In this document: in pieces, positions 9,986 to 19,805 of the stretch
Position numbering within the stretch: the first letter of the stretch is position 1
How the letters are laid out: each line of letters starts with the position of its first letter
Origin: Amblyomma americanum
Lineage: Eukaryota > Arthropoda > Arachnida > Ixodida > Ixodidae
DNA: 64,000 bases
Assembly: GCF_052857255.1 (NCBI RefSeq)
Contig: NC_135498.1
Location: 118,148,281 to 118,212,280, forward strand
Reading direction: 5' to 3'
The notes under the pieces: generated by a model
What the model was told of the DNA's origin: nothing
Databases searched by the model: none
Seen by the model: only the letters and a program-made list of their open reading frames with translations
Program-made: the position numbers and the translations under genes

Positions 9986-11160
9986 CACTCCCGGGGCTAG
10001 AAGCTTTCTAATTCATACTCGTAACCAGTTTGCCGCGAAGACAATGCCGCGAAGGCTGTTAATCTTTGTTCTTAGTCAAAGCGACCGGTGCACGGCTTTA
10101 ATAATTTCTGCTGCGAGAAATGGCTAGTTTTATCTAGAAAGACTGCAGCTACGTTCAAATACTTTCATTGCTCGAGATTGCGCAGTTACCTTAGAGGCTC
10201 AATCGGAGTTGTTTGCCAACTTTTAAGTCACCGCGGCCGGGTGAAGCCGAATTCCTGTCTTTCGTGATCCGCCCAACACATCTCTTGGTATCTATACTGC
10301 CTGGTTGTCCAGGTATCTGTGGCAGAAAGTCAGCCCTATAGAGAGTCCTTTTAAGAACCAGTACAGCAAACGCAAACTAGACAGACAAATCCTAGGCATT
10401 TTGTCTTCATCGCGCTATGGGCGCAATAAAGGTACTCCAGTCTCCGCAGCGGCTCCAGCAAGAGTCGAACTCGCAAAATATTGGACACCATTGATTCGTC
10501 CCGATTGGTGCCCATGCGGTGGCAGGAGCGCACGCAGGTGCAGGTTAACTGGCGCCATCTGGCGCCCTACAAGCGATCTGCGCATGCGCACTGGCGACGC
10601 GCGGACTCACGGTACTCGGGTAATGGTATACAGCACGGTACGTGTTATGGTAAAAGTGTAACATCCGCGCGGATGGTCCTCGCTTCTCATATGGGTAAAT
10701 AACATAAACAGCTTGTTTGATCCTGACATGCGAAAGAAAGCGCGCCATTGCTCTCATGGATGCTTCCCCAAACATAATAGAGCAATGCTTATTTTCCCCT
10801 GAAGTGCGGAAAAAGGGCGCAGTCGCTTGTTGGTTCAGGCGTCCGTAACTCTCCCGCAGGAAAATTAAGTCTGCCTAAGAGCGCAAATGCGAAAGCCTTT
10901 CCCTGTTCTCATTCCACGTCAATTTTTCATCTCCTTTTCCTGTCATTTTTTACTGGTTTTTTTATTCACTTCTTATTTCTATTCTCTTTTGAATTTTTCG
11001 TTTTTTTATTTTTATTTATTTTCACACTTCGTCTTATTTTCCAATTCCTGGTATTTTTCATTACTTAATTACAAGTTGCCTGATAACTGCAGCTTAATCA
11101 ACTTTTACGTTTTTGTTTTAATTACCGCACAACTTATGATTGATATTTCGTGCGGACAAC
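9986..11160. other. Unique sequence, no gene seen
   Basis: Mixed composition with a pyrimidine/T-rich block at 10915-11060. It contains a GCGCATGCGC palindrome near 10578 and a TGGCGCC inverted repeat near 10548-10563. No convincing coding frame. Confidence 0.4.
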
Positions 11161-11271
11161 TTCCGTCTACAACTTTCGTCCACGCCACTCCAGCCAAGGA
11201 AGGCTTCCGACTTAAAATGTTTTCTGGCACGTTACGCCACGCGACTATCCGCGCCTTGCTGCAGCTGCGCG

Positions 11272-11480
11272 CGTTGAGCCAATGGCACTCGCTCCTCTCG
11301 CAACTATCTAATCACGTGACGCTGCTTTTCGGAGCCGACGGCCCTCTCGCAACTGCCGGAAATCGCGTGACGCTCCATTCGCTATATAAAAACGTGTGGC
11401 GTGTGCTTACCTTCGTGTGATTATATCAACTGAGCTTTCATCTGTCTTGCTAGGTTCAGCCGGGTTGAACCACAGGTAAT
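11272..11480 (+). promoter_or_regulatory. Candidate core promoter with first exon and splice donor
   Basis: In order on the plus strand: GAGCCAATGG (CCAAT box, ~11275), CACGTGA (E-box, ~11314), CGCTATATAAAAACG (TATA box, ~11380-11394), then ~85 bases ending in CCACAG followed by GTAATT, which fits a 5' splice site at 11474. Spacing is plausible for a small polymerase II promoter with a non-coding first exon. No downstream exon was identified, so this is only a candidate. Confidence 0.3.
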
Positions 11481-11947
11481 TTTTTGGAGCGAAAAGCTCC
11501 ACTTTTAGAATGCAAAGCTGAAGGTCAAATGACGCATGGATTTAACCTCTGGCTCGCCGCCCGTGCGGCTGAGATGTCATAACATGCCACTTGTCGCACA
11601 GGTACCGCTCGTTCCGCAGCTGCGCAGACCGCGGTTCAAACCGCTCGCTCTCAGAATTTGCGCCACGTGACTAACCACGTAATTCGCTCTTGCTGATTAA
11701 AGGTCAGAGCTCACCGCCAAGACACCCCCCCCCCTCCCCCAAACCACATGTGTGAGAGCCCGTAAGGCCGGCACTTTCGTTTATAATATTCCTTGAGTCG
11801 CAACAACGACAGACAACGCAGAAGCCGAGGTTGCTTCCCGGCCCTACGGGAATGGGATCTATAGGAGCTCTCACCAATCTGGCGAGTGCTCCTTGTCACC
11901 GGGTGTATCTGTTGCTAAACCGTCGTCGTCGTTTTGGAGGACGCACC

Positions 11948-12262
11948 CGCCGCGGTGGCTCAGTGGTAAGGCCGCTCGACTACTGATGCGCGGTTCGCGG
12001 GTTCGAACCCGACCGCGGCGGCTGCGTTTTTATGCAGGCAAAACGCTGAGGCGCCCATGTGCTGTGCGATGTCAGTGCACGTTAAATATTCCCAGGTGGT
12101 CGAAAATTTTCCAGAGCCCTCCACTACGGCACCTCTTCCTTCCTTTCTTCTTTCACTCCCTCATTTATCCTTTCCATTACGGCGCGCTTCAGGTGTCCAA
12201 CGATATATGAAACAGATACTACGCCATATCCTTTCCCCCCAAAACCAATTATTATTATTAAG
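11948..12262 (+). mobile_element. Ruka-like SINE (tRNA-derived), full length
   Basis: tRNA-like head with A box (TGGCTCAGTGGT, ~11956) and B box (GGTTCGAACCC, 12000-12010), then the conserved body (GTGCTGTGCGATGTCAGTGCA, CCCAGGTGGTCGAAA) and the long tail ending CCAATTATTATTATTA. This is the dominant SINE variant of the window. Polymerase III would transcribe it from the internal boxes. Confidence 0.9.
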
Positions 12263-12534
12263 CAAGGTCTCTAAGGCTTCTCTGCTTACTGTAATTTGTC
12301 CCACCCCTGGTGATTACGGGCATGCCCAAATTGTGTGGTCGAGGGTCCGTCTCGCCCCACAGTGTTCCACTGATCGTTATCCCTAAGCTATGGTAGCACG
12401 TAAAACGCCCAGACCATCCGAGGCCGCAACATAGAGATTGCGGATGGAGGTTCGATAGCGCTCGCTTGTGTAGGAACGAATTTGAAGGTCAAAATTTTGC
12501 GACAGCAAAACCATCGTCTAAAATTGTGGAAAAG

Positions 12535-13010
12535 AGAGGATGTTACTGGAAGCGGCTAAAATCCTCACCCAAAGAACGCTGAATAGAAAAATTCAGTTAA
12601 TTTGGACGCCCGCGCACGCTGCCTTCACTGGTAACGAGGCGGCTCACGAGCTATCGCTAGCTTACTTCCGAGAAGCCGCCGGCCCTCCCTCCCCCCCCCC
12701 CCTCCCCTCCGCGCACTGGGGATACGACGAGTTTCAGAAAAACTGCGGGGAAACAATCGACCACTATAAATCGGGACGCAGACTGGTACCCCCGCTACAG
12801 GGTGGCCTAAATAATAGAGAAGCTGTCGCGTGGAGGCGGCTCCAATATATTTCCTGCCAACGCATATGTAGTTCCAGCCTAGGACGCTGGAGAGAGCGGG
12901 AAGGCGTCGAATGAGACGGATGCCTTCCAAACGCCCTCCAGTGTCTCCACCATTTAAGATTCCCAGACAATTGTGTTCTTAACCTCTTAACCACACATCA
13001 GCGACAGAAG
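12535..13010 (+). pseudogene. LINE-E RNase H/C-terminal fragment
   Basis: The frame 12540-12914 begins inside an RNase H (LLEAAKILTQRT, IQLIWTPAHAAFTGNEAAHE, with Asp replaced by His) and runs into the linker VAWRRLQ that precedes the zinc tail in I-type ORF2. The last part (12914-13010) is frameshifted. A homopolymer C run near 12690 lies inside it. The fragment starts abruptly and lacks RT. Confidence 0.6.
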
Positions 13011-13335
13011 CAGCCGCAACGCGCTAAAGGCTCTCCCCTATCCGCACTTTGGGTCAGCAAAGTGGCCCCTGAATTTTTATGCTATTCCGCTGTCCTAGTG
13101 TGAATGTTCATGTATCGCGTTGCTGTTTGAATTGCACGTGTGTAAACAAACTTTCGTAGCCAAAGCTACACTAGAATAGCCGGCGGTGCATTTTACTTAA
13201 GTGTCACAAGTGTACTGAGCATTCGCCACTAGTTGCACCGAGCCACAAGCGTTCCCCCGCAGTGCCGCGTTGCGCTTTTCCTCAAAATCCAGTTTTCAGC
13301 CCTCTTTTTTCCTTTCTTTTTTCCCTCTCTCCTAG

Positions 13336-13672
13336 CCGCAGCTGTAGCTGAGTAAAAGTTATGCGTTCGGCAGCTGGCGCGAAAGACGCGGGTTCGATTT
13401 CGGCCGCGGCGGTTGAATTTCGTTGGAGGCGAAATTCTAGAGGCCCGTGTTCTGTGCGATGTCAGTCCATGTTAAAGAATGCCAGGTGGTCTAAATTTCC
13501 GCAGCCCTTCACTACGGCGTTTCTCATAGCCTCAGTCGCTTTGGGACGTTAAACCCCCATAAACCAAACTAATCTTTCCCTCTCTCCTATCCATTCCTTT
13601 TCGGCGCGTTTCGAGTGGCCACCGAGATATTTGAGACAGTTACTGCGCCATTTCCTTTCCTCAATGACTAAA
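13336..13672 (+). mobile_element. Canonical Ruka SINE fused to a second SINE tail
   Basis: The head is degenerate but keeps GGGTTCGATTT (B box). The body GGCGAAATTCTAGAGGCCCG and tail GGGACGTTAAACCCCCATAAA (to ~13565) are the classic Ruka type. Immediately after it, 13575-13672 repeats the 3' tail of the other variant (GAGACAGTTACTGCGCCATT). The two tails in series make this copy a chimera or a nested pair. Confidence 0.7.
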
Positions 13673-13726
13673 CACAACAAGTCAGCCGCCGGCGTTTATT
13701 GGCGTTGACAGTGTTCTAGGGGCCGT

Positions 13727-13895
13727 TCATTTTCACGAATGGAAAGGCGCACAACTTGGCTCCCTCTGGTCGCTTCATTGTTGGAGGGAATGGCTCCCTG
13801 GGTCAGTGGAGACCTCAATATCGCTTTCATGTACTACATACATGGGGTTGGTGTCCAACGCCAGAAACCCGCTTTTATTGCGTTCCGCACACAGG
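13727..13895 (+). repeat. Dispersed repeat M, copy 1
   Basis: The stretch GGTTGGTGTCCAACGCCAG...GCGTTCCGCACACAGG is matched in reverse orientation at about 15880-16060 (GCGGAACGCAGT...AGTTGGACACC). Identity is clear, nature unknown. Confidence 0.5.
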
Positions 13896-13924
13896 AAATA
13901 CCATACCTATTCTTTTGGATTGCA

Positions 13925-14350
13925 TATCTTGAGTCTGGCTTAAGGAAGTGCCACCCTCCATCGACTGGAAGACCGCCCAGTTCACCTTCATTTTTAAATC
14001 CAACAAGGCAGTAAGCCGGGCTAGTTGGTGCCTTTTTTTTCAAGGAAACAGCGCAGCAGAAGGTAATCGATACGGAAACCTCCGTCCCATCTCCTGTGTG
14101 GGTAAACTCATGAAGACGATGGTATCCGACAGGTCGTCCGAGTTCATTCAATCCCTACATCTTTATGCAGACACCATGTTCAGGTTTCCCCACACTGATC
14201 TGCACAGTATGTCCTGCTACAACTCACTGGGGCTGTCCTCGACCCGGTAAAAATCCCCCTAATGACAAGGACATACTCGCCTTAGATTTAAAGGGAGCAT
14301 TCGACAACGTTACCCACAATATAATTCTCGCCCACCTCTTTGAAACTAAC
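13925..14350 (+). pseudogene. LINE-D-like RT fragment, part 1 (before SINE insertion)
   Basis: Frames read GLRKCHPPSIDWKTAQFTFI, then NLRPISCVGKLMKTMV, then LALDLKGAFDNVTHNIIL (RT motif A with Asp intact). These align with LINE-D at 53330-53630. Between the first two blocks a ~55-base intruder (about 14011-14065, starting TAAGCCGGGCTAGTTGGT) has been inserted. The coding sequence stops at 14350, where a SINE begins, and resumes at about 14631. Confidence 0.7.
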
Positions 14351-14630
14351 CGCGCCGCGATGGCTCAGTGGTTAGGGCGCTTTGCTGCTGATCCGGAGAC
14401 CCCCGGGTTCGAATCCGACTGCGGCGGAAGCGTTTCGATGGGGCGAAACGCTTAGGTGCCCTTGTGCTGTGCGATGTCAGTGCACGGTACTCGAAATTAG
14501 TCCGGAGCCCTCCACTACGGCACCTCTTCCTTCCTTTATTCTGTCACTCGCTTTATTATCTCTTCCATTACGGCGCGGTTCAGGTGTCCGCCGATATGTG
14601 CCATTTCCTTTGCAGAAATAAAACAATTTG
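14351..14630 (+). mobile_element. Ruka-like SINE inserted in LINE RT
   Basis: Head CGCGATGGCTCAGTGGTTAG, B box GGGTTCGAATCC and body ATGTCAGTGCACG are present. The tail is shortened. It separates motif A from motif B of the LINE-D-like reverse transcriptase on both sides. Confidence 0.85.
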
Positions 14631-15010
14631 AATACATGCGGATATTTTTTAAACGCAGACAACTTTACATTCGAATCCAGAATAACGAACATGGACCTTT
14701 TCATTTAGGAGCCAGGGATACACCACAGGGCGCAATGCTCTCTTACCTCTTATTCTATTTGTCTATGATGCACCTACCGGCCCAGCTGGGTGCTGTCGCC
14801 AGTGTGCAGCATGCTCTGTATGCCGATGACATCGCAATGTGGGCAACGCAGGGCTCCCTCGGAGACAATGCGGCCAACCTGCAGGAGGCGGCGACCATAG
14901 CGGACCGTTATGCTTGCCGCTGTAGCCTCAGTTGCTCTCTCCAAAAGTCTGTATTGTGCACGTTGCTCTCTCCAAAAGTATGAATTGTGCACGTTTGTGC
15001 ACAATTCAGA
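14631..15010 (+). pseudogene. LINE-D-like RT fragment, part 2
   Basis: Resumes the RT interrupted by the SINE. RRQLYIRIQNNEHGPFHLG, then RDTPQGAMLS (motif B) and ALYADDIAMWATQG (motif C, YADD intact) follow the LINE-D sequence at 53678-53990 closely. The 3' edge ends in a local duplication (14931-15013), beyond which homology is lost. Confidence 0.8.
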
Positions 15011-15013
15011 CTT
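14931..15013. repeat. 31-bp tandem duplication plus inverted piece
   Basis: 14931-14961 and 14962-14992 share GTTGCTCTCTCCAAAAGT.TG.ATTGTGCAC (two mismatches). 14997-15013 (GTGCACAATTCAGACTT) is the reverse complement of the repeat's end. Confidence 0.8.
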
Positions 15014-15474
15014 CAGCGCAAGCGCCCTTTCACGTGGTATCTTTAATATTTCGCAGTCTCTCTTTGGAACGCGGGAAAAAGGACCACGTGAGCCATATCG
15101 TGTAGGAAACAATTTTTTAGAGGTTTCTGTAGGTGCTCTAGAACTTTGCGTATCACACTTGGGATCTGCAGCGAGTACTTAGAAAGTTGATGAATTAAAT
15201 GAAGCTAATGAATTAGATAAGAGAAAAATAAAGAACAAATTATGTGCATTAGCTCAGCTAATCTAGGATATACAAAGCGAAAGATGCCGGCGTTCACTGT
15301 GCTCATTGGCGTTGGCGTTGACGACGTTCTAGATGGCGATGGCGTTGAGCAAAGGAAGTGCGCATAACTGGCTGCCTGGATATGTGGAGGCCTCATTCGT
15401 GCTTTTATACATGTGGCGATGGTGAGAGAAAGATGTGGCCTGAATGCATTAGCGCCGACAGCGTTGTGTCTGGC
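15014..15474. other. No gene seen
   Basis: AT-rich unique-looking sequence between the LINE fragment and the microsatellite. Confidence 0.35.
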
Positions 15475-15494
15475 ATAATAATAATAATAATAAT

Positions 15495-15590
<96 letters not shown>
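15474..15590. repeat. (TAA)n microsatellite
   Basis: About 115 bases of ATA/TAA repeats with one interruption (ATATTAATAA). It abuts the 3' end of a minus-strand SINE whose tail is normally (ATT)n, so it is probably an expanded SINE tail. Confidence 0.95.
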
Positions 15591-15822
15591 TGGTTTTGGG
15601 GGAAAGGAAATGGCGCAGTATCTGTCTCATATATCGTTGGACACCTGAACCGTGCCGTAAGGGAAGGGATGAAGGAGGGAGTGAGAGAAGAAAGAGAAAT
15701 AGGTGCCGTAGTGGAGGGCTCCGGCATAATTTCGACCACCTGGGGATCTTTAACGTGCACTGACATCGCACAGCACACAGGCGCCTTAGCGTTTTGCCTC
15801 CATAAAAACGCAGCCGCTTCAC
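15591..15822 (-). mobile_element. Ruka-like SINE, 5'-truncated
   Basis: The minus strand gives the SINE body and tail (reverse of TTGGTTTTGGGGGAAAGGAAATGG through CACAGGCGCCTTAGCG) but the tRNA head is missing. Preceded by the (TAA)n tail. Confidence 0.85.
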
Positions 15823-15879
15823 TGTAGTAATAGCTAGGCCGCAGCGTTCATTTGGTGATCCATCTCTCGCGATCAACCA

Positions 15880-16060
15880 TTACTGCATGCCACCTCCCAG
15901 GGTGGCAGGGAGGGCCCGCTGCCTATCCAGTGTGCGGAACGCAGTAAAAGCAGGCTTATGCAGTTGGACACCAACACCACGCACATGAAAGCGAGATTGT
16001 GGTTTCCACAGGCCCACATAGCCGGTTGAGCGCCTTTCCTCTCATGAAAGCTAACAGCCT
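15880..16060 (-). repeat. Dispersed repeat M, copy 2
   Basis: Reverse-orientation partner of 13727-13895. Shared features include AAAGCGAGAT and GCGGAACGCAG. Function unknown. Confidence 0.5.
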
Positions 16061-16117
16061 TTGCAAAGGTTTCAACGCCAATGCACTCTATGAAAGCCGT
16101 AGGCTAACTTGTTTTGT

Positions 16118-16225
16118 TTGGTTCTTGAGGAAAGGAAATGGCACAGTAGCCGTCTCACATATCACGGTGGACATGCAAACCGCGGCGTAAAAGAAGGGAT
16201 AAGGAAGGGAGGGAAAGAAGAAAGA
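16118..16225 (-). mobile_element. SINE 3'-tail fragment
   Basis: Only the tail module is present on the minus strand (GAGGAAAGGAAATGGCACAG, CGTCTCACATATC, CCGCGGCGTAA). It has no body or head. Confidence 0.65.
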
Positions 16226-16503
16226 GAGAACTGAAAATGGAAAGTTCGATGGCGAGGAAAGGCGCGGCGCAGCGTAGCGGCGGAACGCCTGTGGCTTGGT
16301 GCTACTAGTGGCGCATGCGCAGTAGAGACTAGGGAGCGAGAGAGAGACAAATGCACCGTAGGTGACGTCACTCGTGCTCTGACATACGCCGGCTCGCGCG
16401 AAGGGCGGTGTGGACTAGCGTAATGATGCTTTTCGCTTCAAAATAGCCCGAGTGACTCTTGGCTAGTGCCAATATTATGGACTCGGTTCCATTCGCGACA
16501 AAG

Positions 16504-16765
16504 TTAATAATAATAATTGGTTTTTGGGGAAAGTAAATTGCGTAATATCTGCCTCTTATATCGTTGGACACCTTAACCGCGCCGTAAGAAAAGGGATAAG
16601 TGAGGGAGTGAAAGAAGAAAGGAAGAGGTAAGTGCCGTGTAGTGGAGGGCTCCGGAATAATTTCGACCACCTGGGTATCTTTAACGTGCACTGAAATCGC
16701 ATAGCACACGGGAGCCTTAGCGTTGTGCCTCCATAAAAACGCAGCCGCCACGTCGGGTTCAAAGT
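16504..16765 (-). mobile_element. Ruka-like SINE, 5'-truncated
   Basis: Tail, body and the end of the tRNA-like part are present in reverse. Homology stops in the B-box region (GTCGGGTTCAAAG). The (TAATAATAATAA) tail is at the low-coordinate end. Confidence 0.85.
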
Positions 16766-17204
16766 TGATTTCATTTTTAAAACTTTGGCTAAAGTTATGC
16801 GGGACAACCTATATGTTCGATATTGCCGAAACATGGCGGTGTATAATTCGTCATTTTTCCAATGCATGGCAACAGTGAAGGTTGTTCCATACAGTTATCG
16901 GAGGCTAATGTCCGTTTGTTAATTCATGGTTGTGTATAACGATTTGGTAAGATATTCTAAGACAATTTCGTTACTTGGCAGTTCACACATGCAGATGACT
17001 ACTCGTCCTTCGACGGAGACGGATTCGTTGAGAAGAGCGTGGAAGTGTAGCCAAAGTCATTTTGACGCTGTTGTCTATTTAAAATGCCGCAATTATTGCA
17101 TGTTGTGACACCGAATGCTTTCCCACAGGCGTTCTAACCTTTGCAGTTTTCGAGAATGGCCCAAGCTTCTCGTTGAGTCCCCTGTGAGGCCGCGTGCGCT
17201 ATAT
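16766..17204. other. No gene seen
   Basis: AT-rich sequence with short unrelated frames only. Confidence 0.35.
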
Positions 17205-17710
17205 TATCTCTCAATCATCACCCTCATGTAAATCAGCCTGACTAATCCCTGTTCAGGAGAACCGCTTCTTCCATATCCCTCAAACTAATCGTGTCCTTTG
17301 ACAGGTTCGTCCACCTTATCCCCGGAAACCACTTAATCTCATCTGCCCATCTGATATTCTGCCGCCTGTTTCGCTTGCTTCCTCCTACGATCCTACCACT
17401 TATGACCATCGGTTATCTGTCTTGACATCACATGTGTTCGCAATGGCCGTTTGTTCTTGATTTCATATAGGCTAAGATGTAGCCGAGTGTGTTCACTTGC
17501 CAGTTCTCCTCTCTTACTGTGTCGTAACGTGCATCTATCATGTTATTTCTATAGTCCACTGTGCTGCCCGCAACCTAATTACAAGGCTTTCCGTAAGCAT
17601 AGGCAATGTTTCAGCTTCATATGTAAGCGCGGGCAAGATAGAAATGCTTATTGCTTTCGTCGTGAAAGATACTGGAAATCAGCTATTCATGACCTGAGAG
17701 TTGCTGCTAA
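17205..17710 (-). mobile_element. RTE/BovB-type LINE, 3' fragment
   Basis: The minus strand carries the 3' part of the tick RTE/BovB family. The antisense signature here includes CTCATCTGCCCATCTGATATTCTGCCGCC (17340-17365) and GACCATCGGTTATCTGTC (17405-17422), equivalent to the end region at 61400-61500. Translation in reverse is broken. There is no RT core. Confidence 0.6.
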
Positions 17711-17844
17711 ATACACGACAGAAAATTAATTATTTTTATTTTCCTGGTTATTTCCATTGCGTCGTCATAATGAGCGTCTATCTGCCCTTAGTAGATACAT
17801 TCATGTTTCGCATACAAAAGTAAAATACTCTGCCCTTCCGAGAC

Positions 17845-18690
17845 AAGTGAAAAAAAATGTGCCGCCACCATCTGAAAGATGTTGGAGTAAGGAGCGTTAG
17901 CTGCTTGGTAGCGCGATCTATTGTCCATGCGATAGATTTCCACGTGATTAGGCTACTTTTCCATCCATCATGGCGAGCGGGCGCCTTCCGACTTGAGGTC
18001 GGATATTTTTTGACCAATTTGGTCCGAAAAAGTTTTTCGACTCTTTGGAGGGCCATTTTTCCTTACCTCAAGGCGGTAGGTGCCCGGAATGAATGAATGA
18101 ATGAATGAATGAATGAATGAAAACTTTATTGTCCACCCAGAAGCAGCCCCCAAATCCGCTATTCCGGCACGCAGTCCTGGGACATGGGTAGGGAATCCTC
18201 CGTAGACAAGTGAAGATGCACAGCTTTCTTTGCGGCCTCAGCCGCTAGGCGGGTGGCTTGCTGCTGAACCCGGGGTCCTTGCTCCACAGCGAAACTTGTC
18301 AGGCTTCAGTACTGTTTGTGTTTAAGCCGGCGCCCGGGGAATCGGCGCATTCCCAAATTATGTGAAGAATGGTGCCCCTGTCACCACAATTCGCCGTGAG
18401 GTACGTAGTTGTGAGCTACCGAGTGCTGACGTCACGGCCGTCATTTTAAGCCTGACCATAAATAAATATTAGCCTAATTAGGCGATACTGGTGTCTTACA
18501 TGTACTCACCGAGGCTGTTACGAAATGCCATTAGAGAGGTTACGATGTGATCTGTTAAATAATTATAAGCAATGAATTTAAGCTTAAATATAACTAAATA
18601 CTAACTTCATTAGCTTATTTTGGTGTCTAACGAGTCCTACTCATCTAGTCGAGTGCAAATATCTCATTTGTTTTAGGATGGCCTCATTAT
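17845..18690 (+). repeat. Repeat K, copy 1, split by an insertion
   Basis: 17845-17956 and 18411-18690 together match 29040-29385. Shared pieces are GGAGCGTTAGCTG.TTGGTAGCGC, GAGTGCTGACGTCACGGCCG, and ACATGTACTCACCGAG. The 454 bases in between are absent from the other copy. Flanks GGCTAC / GAGCTAC look like the duplicated target. Confidence 0.7.
17957..18408 (-). mobile_element. LINE-F 3' fragment with (GAAT)n tail and adjacent hairpins
   Basis: 18086-18121 is (GAAT)n. Next to it the minus strand reads GACAATAAAGTTTTC (poly-A signal) and, upstream, a short ORF2 end VQQQATRLAAEAAKKAVHLH ending with a stop after CVPE. It is a 5'-truncated LINE tail. 17987-18039, beyond the tail, contains three back-to-back hairpins (see findings). 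Confidence 0.6.
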
Positions 18691-19805
18691 TACTTAGAAT
18701 AAGCGAGAAATCATAGTAATGTGACTAGCTAATTTCGACGTCACAAAATCAGTGACGTCAGCAATCAATTACTTAATCGATATACTTACAACGTCACCAA
18801 TCAATCACCATCTAGGTTGCTATATCGATTTACCATGGGTGGCCGCCATCTTCAATTCCTCGTTTTCACGCTGAATGGGAGTGGTAGCAGACCCCACGAA
18901 ATATAGAAGCATCATAAAATTGAGCTGACGCTCTTAAAACTTTATACATCTTTGAAATATTCTGAAGGGCCATTTTATACGTTGCCTATCTGGGCACTCG
19001 ATTTTGCTTTGCTATTACTCTCCTAAGGTACTTATCAAGGCAGTGTGATCAGCGAATCGCGAATTGTCAGGCTTTTGCCGATCAGCTTTTACCGCTAACT
19101 CTTCTCAGTCCAAGGTCCTGAATACATAAATTTAACGCGGTAGTATAGTACTGAATAGATATTGTCGTCCTGCACTGACGTCCTTTCCGTCTTGGATATT
19201 ACCACTTTCCTTAGGGATGTATATTGTACCTATAAGTCCTCTATAGTTGTATGTATCAGCGGCTTTGCATACTTTTCTAAACACTGGAAAGGCAATGCCC
19301 ACTGAACTGCTTTGGATTCAAATAAGTGAAACGTTTTCTCCTACTACACGCAGGACTATATCGGGGTTGCTTATATTGTGCGTATATCTTTATGACCTGG
19401 TTTAAGGTGTAAATATAGGCCACAGCCACTCGCCGCTGGGAAGGCCAGCCACCTTCGTTGGTCAACGAAAGTCTAAGATCTCTCAAACTTTTCAACGATT
19501 ACCTTAGTGAATACCTTGCATGATCATGGTTTGTTTGCTGATGCAAGGTGTGCTACTCTGGGATCGAGGAATTCTTTTGCTCAGCTTATCCCGCTGTCAG
19601 TGGTAGAGGAAATCCAACTTGAATTCTTTTATTACCTGAAAGTATTTAAAGCACTGAGAGCTAATTTCGAGGTGATTAATGCACGGGAGGCGTTGAAGTG
19701 AATTTTTTAACGAAAAAAGCTTATTATGATTATTGCCAGCGCCAAAAACAAGAGCATTATTACGGAGGGAATGGTGTTCGTACCCTCGTCTAAGTCGAAA
19801 TTGTC
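18691..19805. other. AT-rich unique sequence, no gene seen
   Basis: No frame shows a recognisable motif. No SINE or LINE signature is visible. Confidence 0.4.

Noticed and set aside
10887..11420. A 177-residue membrane protein rich in Phe, Ser and Leu
   Set aside because: The hydrophobicity comes from a T-rich low-complexity tract and the frame runs into the promoter-like segment. No motif supports it.
11949..12022. Functional tRNA genes at the SINE heads
   Set aside because: A and B boxes are present but the sequences lack a proper acceptor stem and anticodon arm, and are followed by the SINE body.
15449..15876. Poly-Leu, poly-Tyr or poly-Ile proteins
   Set aside because: They are translations of the (TAA)n microsatellite and SINE.
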